A DNA stretch of 64,000 bases from Paraburkholderia sejongensis (GCF_020880815.1 NZ_JAJITD010000010.1:124001-188000); one strand, 5' to 3'. Positions 1-10,115 are shown, numbered from the stretch's first letter. Made by a program: numbers and translations. The notes: a model not told the origin generated them from the letters alone.

Positions 1-234
1 AAGCGACTGCTGTTTGACCAGATTCGCGCGCACCCGCGACAAGTCGCCTTCGTCGAGCTTGCCGAAACGTTGGAACAAAAGCGCAGCCACCGCGCAATTC
101 AGAACGGAGTCGCCGAGAAATTCGAGCCGTTCGTTATGCGTGGCGCTATGACTGCGGTGTGTTAAAGCCTGACGCAACAATTCCGCATTGCGAAATTCGT
201 AGCGCAAACGGCTTTCCAACGGAGATAGAGGCAT
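1..234 (-). CDS. rnc: Ribonuclease III, 5' part only (runs off the left edge)
   Basis: Double-strand-specific endoribonuclease that processes rRNA precursors and structured mRNAs. Only the first 78 codons are in the window. The protein starts [10 protein letters not shown] and has the family signature NERLEFLGD at residues 34-42, with the acidic metal-binding residues Glu38 and Asp42. The C-terminal dsRNA-binding domain lies outside. It is downstream of lepB in the same direction, which is the usual lepA-lepB-rnc order. The ATG at 234 is the only start that keeps the short N-terminal lead typical of the family. Confidence 0.95.
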   Translation of the reverse strand, partial: MPLSPLESRLRYEFRNAELLRQALTHRSHSATHNERLEFLGDSVLNCAVAALLFQRFGKLDEGDLSRVRANLVKQQSL

Positions 235-429
235 GGGCAGAGTATAACGCGGGCGCCTGACCCGGCGGAAACGCGGGGCGCCGGCGGAAAAAGCGTCGTA
301 AAGCGACGTTACCGCGAGTTCTTAAAGTAGCGTAGCAACACGCCGCGATCGAGATAACCGGATGCCGGTTATTCGCGCGGCGTGTCTGAGGCAATCACGA
401 GATGATCGTCATGCGATCAATCACCTGAC

Positions 430-1323
430 TCACTGGAATGTGCCAATCCGTTTCAGATCGCTGAAGTTCATCCAGATGAAAAACGCCCGGCCAACGATAT
501 TGCGATCCGGCGCGAAACCCCAGTAACGGCTGTCCGCGCTGTTGTCGCGGTTGTCGCCCATCATGAAGTAATTGCCCGGCGGCACTTTGCAGATCACACC
601 GCGCGCGTTGTACGTGCAGTTGTCGCGATACGGAAAATCTTCCGCGCCGACGATAAACGGCGGCACCGCCGGATTGTTCAGAATCGCGTTCTTGCGGCCG
701 TCGATCTCTTCCATAAACTGCTTCGCGTAGCCGAGCCGTTCTTCGTCGAGATAGTCGGGCAGCGGCGTCTGCGGCACCAGCTTGCCGTTGATCGTGAGCC
801 TCTTGTCCTGATACTCGACCACGTCGCCCGGCAGGCCAATCACGCGCTTGATGTAGTCGACCGATTCATCCTTCGGATAACGGAACACCACCACGTCGCC
901 GCGTCGGACCGGACGGCCTTCGGTGATCCTGGTATTGGTGATCGGCAGACGCAGCCCGTATTCGAACTTGTTCACGAGGATGAAGTCGCCCACCAGCAGC
1001 GTCGGCACCATCGAACCCGACGGAATCTTGAACGGCTCGACCACGAACGAGCGCACCACGAACACCACCAGAATCACCGGGAAGAAGCTCGCCGTATATT
1101 CGAGCCACCACGGTTGACGCAGCTTGTCGTCGCGCAGACGCGCACGCGTTTGCGTGGCGTTTTCATCGGCGAAACGCTCGCCGACGCGAGCCTGTTGACG
1201 ATCGAATTCGGCGACTGCGGCTTCCGCCGCGCGGCGTCGTGCCGGTAGGAAAACCAGTTTGTCCGCGACCCATGCGACGCCCGTCAAAACGACGAGCACA
1301 AAAAGAATCAGCGCAAAATTCAT
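430..1323 (-). CDS. lepB: Signal peptidase I
   Basis: Inner-membrane serine protease that cleaves Sec and Tat signal peptides on the periplasmic side. The 297-residue protein has two N-terminal membrane segments (about 3-22 and 79-95) with a charged cytoplasmic loop between them. The catalytic Ser104 lies in PSGSMVPT and the general base Lys159 in YIKRVIGLPGD. The GDNRDNSADSRYWGF box is near the C-terminus. It follows lepA by 18 bp and is probably co-transcribed with it and rnc. Confidence 0.97.
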   Translation of the reverse strand: MNFALILFVLVVLTGVAWVADKLVFLPARRRAAEAAVAEFDRQQARVGERFADENATQTRARLRDDKLRQPWWLEYTASFFPVILVVFVVRSFVVEPFKIPSGSMVPTLLVGDFILVNKFEYGLRLPITNTRITEGRPVRRGDVVVFRYPKDESVDYIKRVIGLPGDVVEYQDKRLTINGKLVPQTPLPDYLDEERLGYAKQFMEEIDGRKNAILNNPAVPPFIVGAEDFPYRDNCTYNARGVICKVPPGNYFMMGDNRDNSADSRYWGFAPDRNIVGRAFFIWMNFSDLKRIGTFQ

Positions 1324-1341
1324 AGGGTTCCGTTATTCAAC

Positions 1342-3135
1342 TTATTTGTCTTCGACACGCAGAATCGCGAGGAAAGCCTCTTGCGGAATCTCGACCGAGC
1401 CCACCTGCTTCATTCGCTTCTTGCCTGCCTTCTGCTTTTCGAGCAGTTTCTTCTTACGCGTAATATCGCCGCCGTAGCATTTTGCCAGCACGTTCTTACG
1501 CAACGCTTTAATGTTTTCGCGCGCAATAATATTCGAGCCGATGGTCGCCTGCACCGCTACGTCGTACATCTGACGCGGAATCAGTTCGCGCATTTTCGCC
1601 GCCACCTCGCGGCCGCGATACTGGCTTTGCGAACGGTGCACGATCACCGACAGCGCGTCGACTTTGTCGCCGTTGATCAGCATATCGACCTTCACGACGT
1701 CTGACGCGCGGTATTCCTTGAACTCGTAGTCCATCGACGCGTAGCCACGCGAGATCGACTTCAGGCGGTCGAAGAAATCGAGCACCACTTCGCCCATCGG
1801 AATTTCATACGTGAGCTGAACCTGGCGGCCGTGGTACTGCATGTTGATCTGCGTGCCGCGCTTTTGCGTACACAGCGTGATCACCGCGCCGACGTAGTCT
1901 TGCGGCATGTACAGATTCACGGTAACGATCGGCTCGCGCACTTCTTCGATCTTCGACGGCTCCGGCATCTTCGCCGGGTTCTCGACCATCAGCGTGGTGC
2001 CGTCGCGCTGCACGACCTCGTAGACCACGGTCGGCGCAGTAGTGATCAGGTCCATGTCGAACTCGCGCTCGAGACGTTCCTGCACGATCTCCATATGCAG
2101 CAATCCGAGGAAGCCGCAACGGAAGCCGAAGCCGAGCGCCTGCGACACTTCCGGTTCGTACTGCAGCGACGCATCGTTCAGCTTGAGCTTTTCAAGCGAG
2201 TCGCGCAGCGCGTCGTACTGATTCGCCTCGACCGGATAGAGACCCGCAAACACCTGCGGCTTCACTTCCTTGAAACCGGGCAACGGTTCCGACGCCGGCT
2301 GACCGACGAGCGTTACCGTGTCGCCGACCTTTGCGGCCGCGAGTTCCTTGATGCCGGCGATAATGAAGCCCACCTGGCCGGCCGACAGCACTTCGAGATT
2401 CTTCGACTTCGGCGTGAACACGCCGATGTGTTCGACCGGATACTGCGCGCCGGTCGCCATCAGGCGGATCTTGTCCTTCGGACGCAGCGTGCCGTTGACG
2501 ATACGCACCAGCATCACGACGCCGACGTAATTGTCGAACCACGAGTCGATGATCAGCGCCTGCAGCGGCGCGTTCGGATCGCCCTTGGGCGGCGGCACCT
2601 TGGCGATCAGCGCTTCCAGCACGTCCTCGACGCCGAGACCGGTTTTCGCGCTGCAATGCGTTGCGTCGGTCGCGTCGATACCGATCACGTCCTCGATTTC
2701 GGCGATCGCGTTTTCCGGGTTCGCCGCCGGCAGGTCGATCTTGTTGAGCACCGGCACCACTTCGACGCCGAGTTCGATCGCCGTGTAGCAGTTGGCGACG
2801 GTTTGCGCTTCCACGCCCTGACTCGCATCGACGACCAGCAGCGCGCCTTCGCACGCGGACAGCGAGCGGCTGACTTCGTACGAGAAGTCGACGTGGCCCG
2901 GCGTGTCGATCATGTTCAGGTTGTAGACGCGCCCATCGCGTGCGCGATAGGTCAACGCGGCGGTTTGCGCCTTGATGGTGATGCCGCGCTCGCGCTCGAG
3001 ATCCATCGAGTCGAGCACCTGTGCTTCCATCTCGCGGTCGGACAGACCGCCGCAAATCTGGATGATGCGATCGGCGAGCGTCGACTTGCCATGGTCGATG
3101 TGCGCAATGATCGAGAAGTTACGAATATGATCCAT
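1342..3135 (-). CDS. lepA: Elongation factor 4 (back-translocating GTPase LepA)
   Basis: Ribosome-associated translational GTPase, 597 residues, which is standard length. GTP-binding motifs are AHIDHGKST (11-19), DTPGH (77-81) and NKID (131-134). The protein ends with the EF4-specific C-terminal domain, rich in Lys/Arg ([17 protein letters not shown]). It heads the lepA-lepB-rnc unit. About 260 bp upstream, up to the glutaredoxin-like gene, carry no gene and presumably hold its promoter. Confidence 0.98.
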   Translation of the reverse strand: MDHIRNFSIIAHIDHGKSTLADRIIQICGGLSDREMEAQVLDSMDLERERGITIKAQTAALTYRARDGRVYNLNMIDTPGHVDFSYEVSRSLSACEGALLVVDASQGVEAQTVANCYTAIELGVEVVPVLNKIDLPAANPENAIAEIEDVIGIDATDATHCSAKTGLGVEDVLEALIAKVPPPKGDPNAPLQALIIDSWFDNYVGVVMLVRIVNGTLRPKDKIRLMATGAQYPVEHIGVFTPKSKNLEVLSAGQVGFIIAGIKELAAAKVGDTVTLVGQPASEPLPGFKEVKPQVFAGLYPVEANQYDALRDSLEKLKLNDASLQYEPEVSQALGFGFRCGFLGLLHMEIVQERLEREFDMDLITTAPTVVYEVVQRDGTTLMVENPAKMPEPSKIEEVREPIVTVNLYMPQDYVGAVITLCTQKRGTQINMQYHGRQVQLTYEIPMGEVVLDFFDRLKSISRGYASMDYEFKEYRASDVVKVDMLINGDKVDALSVIVHRSQSQYRGREVAAKMRELIPRQMYDVAVQATIGSNIIARENIKALRKNVLAKCYGGDITRKKKLLEKQKAGKKRMKQVGSVEIPQEAFLAILRVEDK

Positions 3136-3398
3136 TCAGTGCCGATCAAGCGAAAAGGCGCGCCCGGACAATAGCGGAGCACGCCTTGTAAGTAGGTGAA
3201 AACCTATCTATTTTAGCCGAAAAGGCTATCGGCCGGCGTATCTTGCGAAGGCCGGACCGCTAGACAGCGCAGAAGATGCGAGAAATTCAGCGCAAGCACA
3301 GGCAAATTCGCGCGTGAATCAATGCGCGCGGCACGTGCAAGCGCGGATGATGAAGCGAAGCCAGACAGAACCAGCGAGCCGCGAGGTACAAAGCCGCA

Positions 3399-3668
3399 TC
3401 ATGGCGCCGCCGCGCGCCGCGCATAGGCGGTCAATGCGGCCCGCACGCGCGCTTCGTCGAGATGGTAGTGACACAGTTCGACGCCCTCGCACAGCAGAAC
3501 CGGCACCAGCTCGTTGTAACGCGCTTCGAGTAGCGGATCGGTGTCGACGTCGACGACCGTCACCTGCGCGCCGAATTCGACCAGCAACGGCTCGAGCGCG
3601 GCACGCATGTCCTCGCACAAATGGCACCACGCGCGCCCATAGAGCGTGAGCGATGCCATGCCCGTCAT
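3399..3668 (-). CDS. Glutaredoxin-like thioredoxin-fold protein (DUF836 type)
   Basis: Small (89-residue) thioredoxin-fold protein with an N-terminal redox motif, WCHLC, at about residues 14-18, followed by the alternating strand/helix pattern of glutaredoxins (VDVDTDP, then the cis-Pro-like VPVLL). Its ATG overlaps the mucD stop codon (ATGA), so the two genes are translationally coupled. A role in thiol-disulfide chemistry is likely from the fold, but no substrate can be named. Confidence 0.8.
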   Translation of the reverse strand: MTGMASLTLYGRAWCHLCEDMRAALEPLLVEFGAQVTVVDVDTDPLLEARYNELVPVLLCEGVELCHYHLDEARVRAALTAYARRAAAP

Positions 3669-5191
3669 TTCTGCGCGCGCGGACGGATCGGCACGAACTG
3701 CGTGTTCTCGCCGCGGCGGACCAGCAGCGCAACCATCTTCTGCGGATCCAGATGCGAGGTCAGCTCGTCGAACTGCTTCGCGCTCGTGACGTCCGTGTCG
3801 CCGACCCGCAGGATGATGTCGCCCTTCTGCAGCCCGACCCGCACAGCCGGTCCATCGACCGCGTCGATCTGCACGCCGTTGTGAATCTTCAGCGCTTTTT
3901 GCTGATCAGCCGGAATGTCGCTGACGGCGATGCCGAGCGCATTGGTCGCGCGCTGCTTCGGCGCCTGTGGCTTCTTCTGATCGGCCTTCGCGACCTTGTC
4001 GGCCTGCATTTCGACAATCGTGACCGGCAACTCGTGCGTCTGACCCTTGCGCCAGACGGTCAGCGTGGTCTTCGTGCCCGGCTTCGTATCGCCGACCATG
4101 CGCGGCAGATCCGTCGCGGTGTCGACCGAATGGCCGTTGAACTTCAGGATGATGTCGCCCGGCTGCACGCCGGCCTTGTCGGCCGGGCCGCCCGGCTCGA
4201 CGCTGCTGACCAGCGCGCCCTGCGCCTTCGGCAAACCGAGCGAGTCGGCGACGTCCTTCGTCACTTCGCCGATCGCCACCGCGATGCGGCCGCGCACCAC
4301 CTTGCCCGAGCTCTTCAGTTGATCGGCGACGCGCATCGCTTCGTCGATCGGAATCGCGAACGAAATACCCATGAAGCCGCCGGTACGGCTGTAGATCTGC
4401 GAGTTGATGCCGATCACCTCGCCCTGCATGTTGATTAGCGGACCACCCGAATTGCCCGGATTCACCGCCACGTCGGTCTGGATGAACGGCAGGTAGTCGC
4501 CGGTATCGCGCCCCTTGGCGCTGACGATGCCGGCCGTCACCGTATTTTCGAGCCCGAACGGCGAACCGATCGCGACGACCCATTCGCCGACGCGCACCTT
4601 GTTCGAATCGCCGATCGTGATGGTCGGCAGGTTCGATGCGTTGATCTTCACGACCGCGACGTCCGTGCGGTCATCGACGCCGATCAGCTTGGCCTTGAAT
4701 TCGCGCTTGTCGGTCAGCGTCACGTAAATGGTGTCCGCGTCGTCGACGACGTGCGCGTTGGTCATCACGTAGCCGTCCGCCGACAGGATGAAGCCCGAGC
4801 CGACCCCGCTATTCTGTTCAGGATCGTTGCTGTCCGGCGTATCCTGGCCACCGCCACCGCCACCGCCGCCACCACCGTTATCGCCTCCCCGCGGCGTACC
4901 CGGGGAGCCAGGCGATTGCGGCGACTGCGGCAAAGGAATGCCGAAGAACCGGCGGAAGAACTCCGACATATCACCATCGTCCATTCCGGGCGGCAGGCCG
5001 CCACGGGAACTGCCGCTCGACACACGGGTGGTCGTGCGAATGTTGACGACCGCCGGGCCGACCTTGTCGACGAGGTCCGTGAAGTCAGGCAGATTGGCGG
5101 CGGGAGCCGCCGACGCCATATGCGGTACGAGCGGCAAACAAGCCGCTACCAGTACGGCCGCGAGGAATTTGCGCACCGAAAAAGTCGTCAT
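3665..5191 (-). CDS. mucD: DegP/HtrA-family periplasmic serine protease (MucD)
   Basis: Envelope quality-control protease and chaperone of the Do family. An N-terminal signal peptide (about 1-29) is followed by a trypsin-like domain with the triad His147 (TNAHVV), Asp177 (DDRTDVAVV) and Ser248 (NPGNSGGPL), and then two PDZ domains (about 275-370 and 410-500). A run of ten glycines (106-115) sits in the loop before the protease core, corresponding to the flexible LA-loop region. It is the last member of the rpoE-rseA-rseB-mucD set, as in algU-mucA-mucB-mucD of Pseudomonas, and probably belongs to the sigma-E regulon. Confidence 0.95.
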   Translation of the reverse strand: MTTFSVRKFLAAVLVAACLPLVPHMASAAPAANLPDFTDLVDKVGPAVVNIRTTTRVSSGSSRGGLPPGMDDGDMSEFFRRFFGIPLPQSPQSPGSPGTPRGGDNGGGGGGGGGGQDTPDSNDPEQNSGVGSGFILSADGYVMTNAHVVDDADTIYVTLTDKREFKAKLIGVDDRTDVAVVKINASNLPTITIGDSNKVRVGEWVVAIGSPFGLENTVTAGIVSAKGRDTGDYLPFIQTDVAVNPGNSGGPLINMQGEVIGINSQIYSRTGGFMGISFAIPIDEAMRVADQLKSSGKVVRGRIAVAIGEVTKDVADSLGLPKAQGALVSSVEPGGPADKAGVQPGDIILKFNGHSVDTATDLPRMVGDTKPGTKTTLTVWRKGQTHELPVTIVEMQADKVAKADQKKPQAPKQRATNALGIAVSDIPADQQKALKIHNGVQIDAVDGPAVRVGLQKGDIILRVGDTDVTSAKQFDELTSHLDPQKMVALLVRRGENTQFVPIRPRAQK

Positions 5192-5228
5192 ATCGTCACA
5201 AGCCGAGGGATTTCAGGATTCGGAAGGG

Positions 5229-6272
5229 TTACTTCGGAGCTTTGTATTCTATGGCAGACGCGAACTGCTGCAATGTGGTTTGGGGCACTTCACCGAGCAG
5301 GGTTATCCAGAAGTTCCCCTGGCGCTTGACGAGAACGTGCGTTGCGCCGCTGTTGCCCGTGCCTTCCTTGCGGGTGTTGTTTTCCACCGGCTCGACGAAC
5401 ACCGAAATGGCCGCGAGACCGTCGGAAAATACCGCCTGATCGACCGGAATGGGCGGCTGCCCCGCTTCGCGCGACGCCATCGGCCGACGCAGTTGGCGAA
5501 TCATATGAAAGCCGGGCACCGACGGCGCGATCTGCCAGCCTTGCGCGGCCAGATCCACGGGCTCGACCGGCGGACGCACGACCGTCCAGCCCGCCAGATT
5601 GCGAATGCCGTTGACGATACCGGCTCTGTCCACCGGCACACCGATTCGCACTTGCGTGAACGACAGTTGTTCGAGCACCTGACCGCTCGTGTCGAGCGTT
5701 TGCGCGCGCAGCAGCAGACCGGTCTTGCTGTCGGCCCAGAGCTTGTGCGCGAAACGATAACCATCTTTCGGATCGAGCTCCACCACGACGCTGTCGACGC
5801 CCGCGACGCGGTCGCCGCCGAGCATTTTCGGCTCGTAGACGGACAGCACCTGTTCGCCATCGACGGCTAGCAGCGCGGGGAACGAGTCCTTGTTCTGCCG
5901 CTTTTCGACGACCACCAGACGGCGCTCCGGCACGAACGTGTACATGTCGTCGTTATGCCGCAACATCTTGCGCGGCTTGCCGTCGAGACTTTCGAGCTGC
6001 TCGAACTGGCCGTCGGTGTGGGTGAAGTAATGCGCGATACGCGACGTCTGTACGAAATCGCCGCGCTGATAGACGAACGCGCCCTCATAGTTCTGCTGCT
6101 GGGCGGCCTGGTGGATGCGATCGAGCAGTTCCGCCGCCGTACGCCGTACGGCAGCCGGATCGGCTGTTTGTGCGAAGACCCGCGGTGTGGCGGACAACAA
6201 TACGGCTGCGCAGAACAGGAATGCCGGCAACCGCCCCCAGATAGTCGTTTTATTGAACCGCGAAGTCTGCAT
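5229..6272 (-). CDS. rseB: Sigma-E regulator RseB/MucB
   Basis: Periplasmic protein that binds the periplasmic part of RseA and protects it from proteolysis until mislocalised lipoprotein or LPS signals displace it. It has a signal peptide (LPAFLFCAAVLLSATPRVFA) and two LolA/LppX-like domains. It is read directly after rseA with a 4-bp gap. I chose the ATG at 6272. A TTG one codon earlier is also possible. Confidence 0.93.
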   Translation of the reverse strand: MQTSRFNKTTIWGRLPAFLFCAAVLLSATPRVFAQTADPAAVRRTAAELLDRIHQAAQQQNYEGAFVYQRGDFVQTSRIAHYFTHTDGQFEQLESLDGKPRKMLRHNDDMYTFVPERRLVVVEKRQNKDSFPALLAVDGEQVLSVYEPKMLGGDRVAGVDSVVVELDPKDGYRFAHKLWADSKTGLLLRAQTLDTSGQVLEQLSFTQVRIGVPVDRAGIVNGIRNLAGWTVVRPPVEPVDLAAQGWQIAPSVPGFHMIRQLRRPMASREAGQPPIPVDQAVFSDGLAAISVFVEPVENNTRKEGTGNSGATHVLVKRQGNFWITLLGEVPQTTLQQFASAIEYKAPK

Positions 6273-6276
6273 CAAA

Positions 6277-6888
6277 CTATTGGCCTTGCGTGGAGACTGA
6301 CGCAGCGCGAATTACCGGCATCGCGCCGGCCATTGCCGGTTGTTGCGCGAACTGCTGGTGGGCTTCGAGGTATTGATCGAGGCTGGCGTCGCGAATGATG
6401 TTGGAGTCTTGCGACGACGGCACCGAAGCCATCGCCACGCGCTGCACCGTGTCGCCGCGCGACTGAACCGACGCGAGCTGCGTGCCCGGGCCGCCCGGCA
6501 CACCCTGCAATTGCGGCACCACGATCCAGGTCAGAGTAGCGGCGGCGGCAGCTACCGCAAAGGCCGGCACTACGCGACGGCGCAAACCCAGCAAACGGCG
6601 CGCTACAGGCGCAGCGGCCGGCGCCAGCAGATGCGGCTCACTTTCGAGGCGCGCGGCGAAACCGCTCAGAAAAGCGCTGCTTTTTGCCGGGCTGACCGCC
6701 AGATCGTCGGAACGCAACGCGTCGCCGATCAGGTGATAGCTCGACCACGCAGCGCGATCGTCGCCTTCGAGTTCCGCGAAAAACTTGTCCAGATTCAGAT
6801 GCTCTTCGTCGTACAGCTCACCGTCGACAAAAGCGGACACACGCTCGCCGTGCGAGCCCGCTTGCGATTGCATCGAGACCGACCCCAT
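6277..6888 (-). CDS. rseA: Anti-sigma-E factor RseA/MucA
   Basis: Single-pass inner-membrane anti-sigma factor that holds RpoE. The cytosolic N-terminal RseA domain (RVSAFVDGELYDEE, then WSSYHLIGDALR) spans about residues 16-60, and a membrane segment lies at about 107-125, followed by a periplasmic tail. The ATG at 6888 is preferred because GGGGAG lies about 6 bp upstream. An in-frame ATG at 6900 and a GTG at 6927 would only add N-terminal residues. It lies between rpoE and rseB, the conserved order. Confidence 0.92.
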   Translation of the reverse strand: MGSVSMQSQAGSHGERVSAFVDGELYDEEHLNLDKFFAELEGDDRAAWSSYHLIGDALRSDDLAVSPAKSSAFLSGFAARLESEPHLLAPAAAPVARRLLGLRRRVVPAFAVAAAAATLTWIVVPQLQGVPGGPGTQLASVQSRGDTVQRVAMASVPSSQDSNIIRDASLDQYLEAHQQFAQQPAMAGAMPVIRAASVSTQGQ

Positions 6889-6983
6889 GATGCTCCCCAT
6901 CTTACGAATACCCCGTAGTGACACCACTAATCCAGATATTGCACCGCTGCCCCGCCGGGATAAGCTGGACGCTCGATACGCGT

Positions 6984-7583
6984 TTACCAGCGTTTGCCTT
7001 CAGGTGTGTCAAGCAACGGACGCAATTTTGCCGCAATGGCTTCGCGAGCGCGGAAAATTCGCGATCTGACGGTGCCGATCGGGCAATCCATCATCTCGGC
7101 AATTTCCTCGTAGCTCAAACCCTCAATTTCTCGAAGAGTAATGGCGGTACGCAGTTCTTCCGGCAAAACCGCCATCGCAGCATTGACCGTTTCGGCGATC
7201 TGCTTGCTCATCAACATCGACTCAGGCGTGTTGATATCCCTTAGTTGGTCGGCGTCCGAGAAAGTTTCAGCTTCTTCAGCATCCGCTTCGGTCGAGGTCG
7301 GCGCGCGCCGGCCCTGGGTGGCAAGGTAGTTCTTCGCGGTATTTACCGCAATCCGGTACAACCACGTATAGAACGCCGACTCCCCGCGAAACTGCGGCAA
7401 CGCGCGATACGCCTTGATAAAGGCGTCCTGGGCAACGTCTTCGACTTCGGCGGGGTCCCGCACGAGTCGAGAGATCAAGCGAAGAATCTTGCGGTGGTAT
7501 TTGGAGACCAGAAGCTCGAAGGCGGCCTTGTCGCCCTTCTGGACGCGCTCGACCAGCACCTGATCAATTTCTTTTTCGCTCAC
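6984..7583 (-). CDS. rpoE: RNA polymerase sigma-E factor (RpoE/AlgU), ECF family
   Basis: ECF sigma factor for envelope stress, 199 residues. Region 2 (about 25-95) contains DPAEVEDVAQDAFIKAYRALPQF. Region 4 (about 130-185) contains LPEELRTAITLREIEGLSYEEIA followed by the CPIGTVRSRI recognition helix. The start is GTG (MSEKEIDQVL). The anti-sigma gene rseA follows 95 bp downstream. The 5' region carries clustered GTTAC repeats, listed separately. Confidence 0.96.
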   Translation of the reverse strand: MSEKEIDQVLVERVQKGDKAAFELLVSKYHRKILRLISRLVRDPAEVEDVAQDAFIKAYRALPQFRGESAFYTWLYRIAVNTAKNYLATQGRRAPTSTEADAEEAETFSDADQLRDINTPESMLMSKQIAETVNAAMAVLPEELRTAITLREIEGLSYEEIAEMMDCPIGTVRSRIFRAREAIAAKLRPLLDTPEGKRW

Positions 7584-7650
7584 CTGATAAATCCGTTAAC
7601 TATAGGGCGCATGGCGGGGGACCATTGTAGCGTTCCCCTCGTGAGGGCAC

Positions 7651-7686
7651 GTTACTACGGTAACAGCGGTTACAGTCGTTACAGTC
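7651..7686. repeat. Four 9-bp GTTAC-type units upstream of rpoE
   Basis: Four consecutive 9-bp units, GTTACTACG, GTAACAGCG, GTTACAGTC and GTTACAGTC, lie 68-103 bp before the rpoE start and reach the stop codon of the upstream gene. The first two units form an inverted repeat (GTTAC-tacg-GTAAC). The last two are an exact direct repeat. A near-consensus -10 (TACAAT on the minus strand, 7629-7624) lies between the repeats and rpoE, so the array is placed like an operator. The binding factor is unknown. Confidence 0.45.
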
Positions 7687-8215
7687 AGGCGCCGGCCGCA
7701 TGCCGGCCCAGCACGGAAAGCTCCCGAAAGACCGTGGCCGGCAACGCATCGGCAGTGAGCAGCACGGTGCGGGAGCGCCCCTGCGCGCGCCGCGACGGCC
7801 AGGCCGCGCGGATACGCGGCGAGCGATCCGCAGGCTCTAGCGCGAGCACCAGCAAACGGCCGCTCCACTGCGCACAGCCGACCACGCGGCCTTGCGCGAG
7901 CAGCACACCCGCCCGATTCCACGCGGACAGTTCCCCGGAACCGAACCGCAGCGCGGCCGGCTGCGCCGCGTCATAGCGCGCCGCGCACAGTGCGAGCAGC
8001 ATCGCGCTCGCGAACGTCAACGGAATGGCCCGCCACGCGCCGAGTTCAGGCGCGAGGCCGGTATAAACAGCCAGGGTCGCAATCAGCACGAACACTCCCA
8101 ACGCGACGCGCAGCGAGAACGAACGACGCAGCGCAATGCGCTGCGTCGTTCCGCTCAACGTTGCCGGCCCCAGGCAATCCGCCGGCGCAGCCGGCGTCGT
8201 GGAATGACGCGTCAC
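7685..8215 (-). CDS. Small membrane protein, YgfX/CptA-like
   Basis: 176-residue protein with a basic N-terminus, two closely spaced hydrophobic segments (about residues 33-48 and 57-77) and a soluble C-terminal half containing FGSGELSAWNRAGVLLAQG. This two-helix plus beta-rich tail layout resembles the YgfX/CptA family, which in Enterobacteria is linked to cytoskeleton-directed toxicity. The match is by overall pattern and is only moderate. It sits between fabF and rpoE, same strand, 14 bp after fabF. Confidence 0.6.
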   Translation of the reverse strand: MTRHSTTPAAPADCLGPATLSGTTQRIALRRSFSLRVALGVFVLIATLAVYTGLAPELGAWRAIPLTFASAMLLALCAARYDAAQPAALRFGSGELSAWNRAGVLLAQGRVVGCAQWSGRLLVLALEPADRSPRIRAAWPSRRAQGRSRTVLLTADALPATVFRELSVLGRHAAGA

Positions 8216-8229
8216 CCCTGTTCAGGCGA

Positions 8230-9468
8230 TCAGGCGCGCTTGAACACCAGCGTGCCGTTCGTGCCGCCGAACCCGAACGAGTTCTTCAGCGCGACGTCGA
8301 TCTTCATCTCCCGCGCGGTGTTCGCGCAGTAGTCGAGATCGCAGGCCGGGTCCTGGTTGAAGATGTTGATGGTCGGAGGCGAGACCTGGTGATGCACGGC
8401 GAGCACCGTGAACACCGACTCCAGACCGCCGGCGCCGCCAAGCAGGTGACCCGTCATCGACTTGGTCGAGTTCACGACCATGTTCTTTGCGTGGTCGCCG
8501 AACGCGCGCTTAATGCCGGTGGTTTCCGCGAGGTCGCCGAGCGGCGTGGAGGTGCCGTGCGCGTTCAGGTAGTTCACCTGATCGCCGTTGATGCCCGCGT
8601 TCTTCATTGCGGCCAGCATGCAGCGGCGTGCGCCGTCGCCGTCTTCGAGCGGGGCGGTCATGTGATACGCGTCGCCGCTCATCCCGTAGCCGCCGACTTC
8701 CGCGTAAATCTTCGCGCCGCGCGCCTTCGCGTGTTCGTACTCTTCGAGCACCATCACGCCGGCGCCCTCGCCCAGCACGAAACCGTCGCGATCCTTGTCC
8801 CACGGACGGCTCGCGGTGGCCGGATCGTCATTGCGTTGCGACAGCGCGCGCGCCGCCGCAAAGCCGCCGATCCCCAGCGGCGACACGGTCGATTCCGCGC
8901 CGCCCGCGATCATCACGTCGGCGTCACCGTATTCGATGAGGCGCGAAGCCTCGCCGATACAGTGCAGACCGGTGGTGCACGCGGTGACGATCGACAGATT
9001 CGGACCCTTGATGCCGAACTTGATCGACAGATGGCCGGAGATCATGTTGATGATCGACGCCGGCACGAAGAACGGCGAAATCCGACGCGGGCCGCGATTG
9101 AGCAGCTCGGTCTGGGTGATTTCGATCATCGGCAGACCGCCGATGCCCGAACCGACCACCACGCCGATGCGCTCGGAATTCTCGTCGGTGACTTCGAGAC
9201 CGCTGTCCTGCATCGCCTGGATGCCCGCGGCCACGCCGTAGTGGATGAACGTATCCATGTGGCGCGCTTCCTTACCGGGGATGTAGTCCTCGATATTGAA
9301 GCCCTTCACCTCGCCGGCGAAACGAGTCGAGAAGTTCGACGCATCGAACTTCGTGATATTGGCAATCCCAGACTTGCCGGCGACCAGATTGGCCCAGCCA
9401 TCGGCAACATTATTGCCAACAGGCGAAATCAGCCCCAGGCCTGTAACAACAACACGACGGCGGCTCAC
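8230..9468 (-). CDS. fabF: 3-oxoacyl-ACP synthase II
   Basis: Elongating beta-ketoacyl-ACP synthase of type II fatty-acid synthesis, which condenses malonyl-ACP with acyl-ACP. The thiolase-fold motifs are visible: the active-site Cys in [12 protein letters not shown], and the two histidines in [11 protein letters not shown] and GHLLGGAG. The GTG at 9468 is preferred because AAAGGGG precedes it and because family members begin [12 protein letters not shown]. An ATG 16 codons upstream would add an unrelated hydrophobic stretch. It follows acpP after a 256-bp gap containing a hairpin. Confidence 0.96.
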   Translation of the reverse strand: MSRRRVVVTGLGLISPVGNNVADGWANLVAGKSGIANITKFDASNFSTRFAGEVKGFNIEDYIPGKEARHMDTFIHYGVAAGIQAMQDSGLEVTDENSERIGVVVGSGIGGLPMIEITQTELLNRGPRRISPFFVPASIINMISGHLSIKFGIKGPNLSIVTACTTGLHCIGEASRLIEYGDADVMIAGGAESTVSPLGIGGFAAARALSQRNDDPATASRPWDKDRDGFVLGEGAGVMVLEEYEHAKARGAKIYAEVGGYGMSGDAYHMTAPLEDGDGARRCMLAAMKNAGINGDQVNYLNAHGTSTPLGDLAETTGIKRAFGDHAKNMVVNSTKSMTGHLLGGAGGLESVFTVLAVHHQVSPPTINIFNQDPACDLDYCANTAREMKIDVALKNSFGFGGTNGTLVFKRA

Positions 9469-9489
9469 GGTAACCCCTTTTTCATAGAT

Positions 9490-9546
9490 GACAAAAGCAA
9501 AAGCCACAGCGGCCACAGGAATCCGCCCTGTGTGCCCTGTGGCTGT
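9490..9546 (-). terminator. Nested hairpin with T-rich tail between acpP and fabF
   Basis: Outer arms AGCCACAG (9502-9509) and CTGTGGCT (9537-9544) enclose inner arms CACAGG (9514-9519) and CCTGTG (9527-9532). Read on the minus strand, the hairpin is followed by TTTTGCTTTTG, so it looks like an intrinsic terminator or attenuator acting between acpP and fabF. That would let acpP be expressed in excess of fabF. Function is inferred from structure only. Confidence 0.5.
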
Positions 9547-9724
9547 TTAAGTCGGCAATAACGCGGAAAGTTGCGCTGTCAGCATCGCTGGCTCCTGCAT
9601 GGCAAGCGGCGTGGCGAATGGTAATCCAACGAACACGCCCAAAAGCGTCATCCCTGCTGATGCGCCGAAGCGGCCCGGCAGGGTGTCATGCGCGGCCAGT
9701 GCAGAAACGCAGGCGCGAATGACC

Positions 9725-9964
9725 TTAGGCCTTGACGTTCGCGCGAGCGTAGTCGATCGCTTGCTGAACGGTGGTGATCTTCTCGGCTTCTTCATCCGGA
9801 ATTTCCATGCCGAATTCGTCTTCGAGGGCCATCACGAGCTCAACGGTGTCGAGCGAGTCGGCGCCGAGATCGTTCACGAACGACGCTTCGTTCTTGATTT
9901 CCGCTTCCGCAACGCCCAGTTGTTCCGCGACGATCTTCTTGACGCGCTGTTCGATATTGTCCAT
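9725..9964 (-). CDS. acpP: Acyl carrier protein
   Basis: 79-residue acidic carrier protein. The 4'-phosphopantetheine attachment Ser37 lies in the canonical [13 protein letters not shown]. The ATG at 9964 ([10 protein letters not shown]) has TTGGAGGGG upstream and gives the universal ACP length. It carries the growing acyl chain for the Fab enzymes encoded on either side. Confidence 0.98.
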
Positions 9965-10115
9965 TACCCCTCCAAGGGAAAAGAAGTTCAAAAATACAGG
10001 TGCGCGCATTTTATCAGGTTTGACCCGGCAAAAAAGCTGCGCATCGGGTTCCTGTCGACGCTTGCGCCTCGTGCTTTTACTAACGCATCAAGGCGCGGAT
10101 AGTAACCGAATCCGG

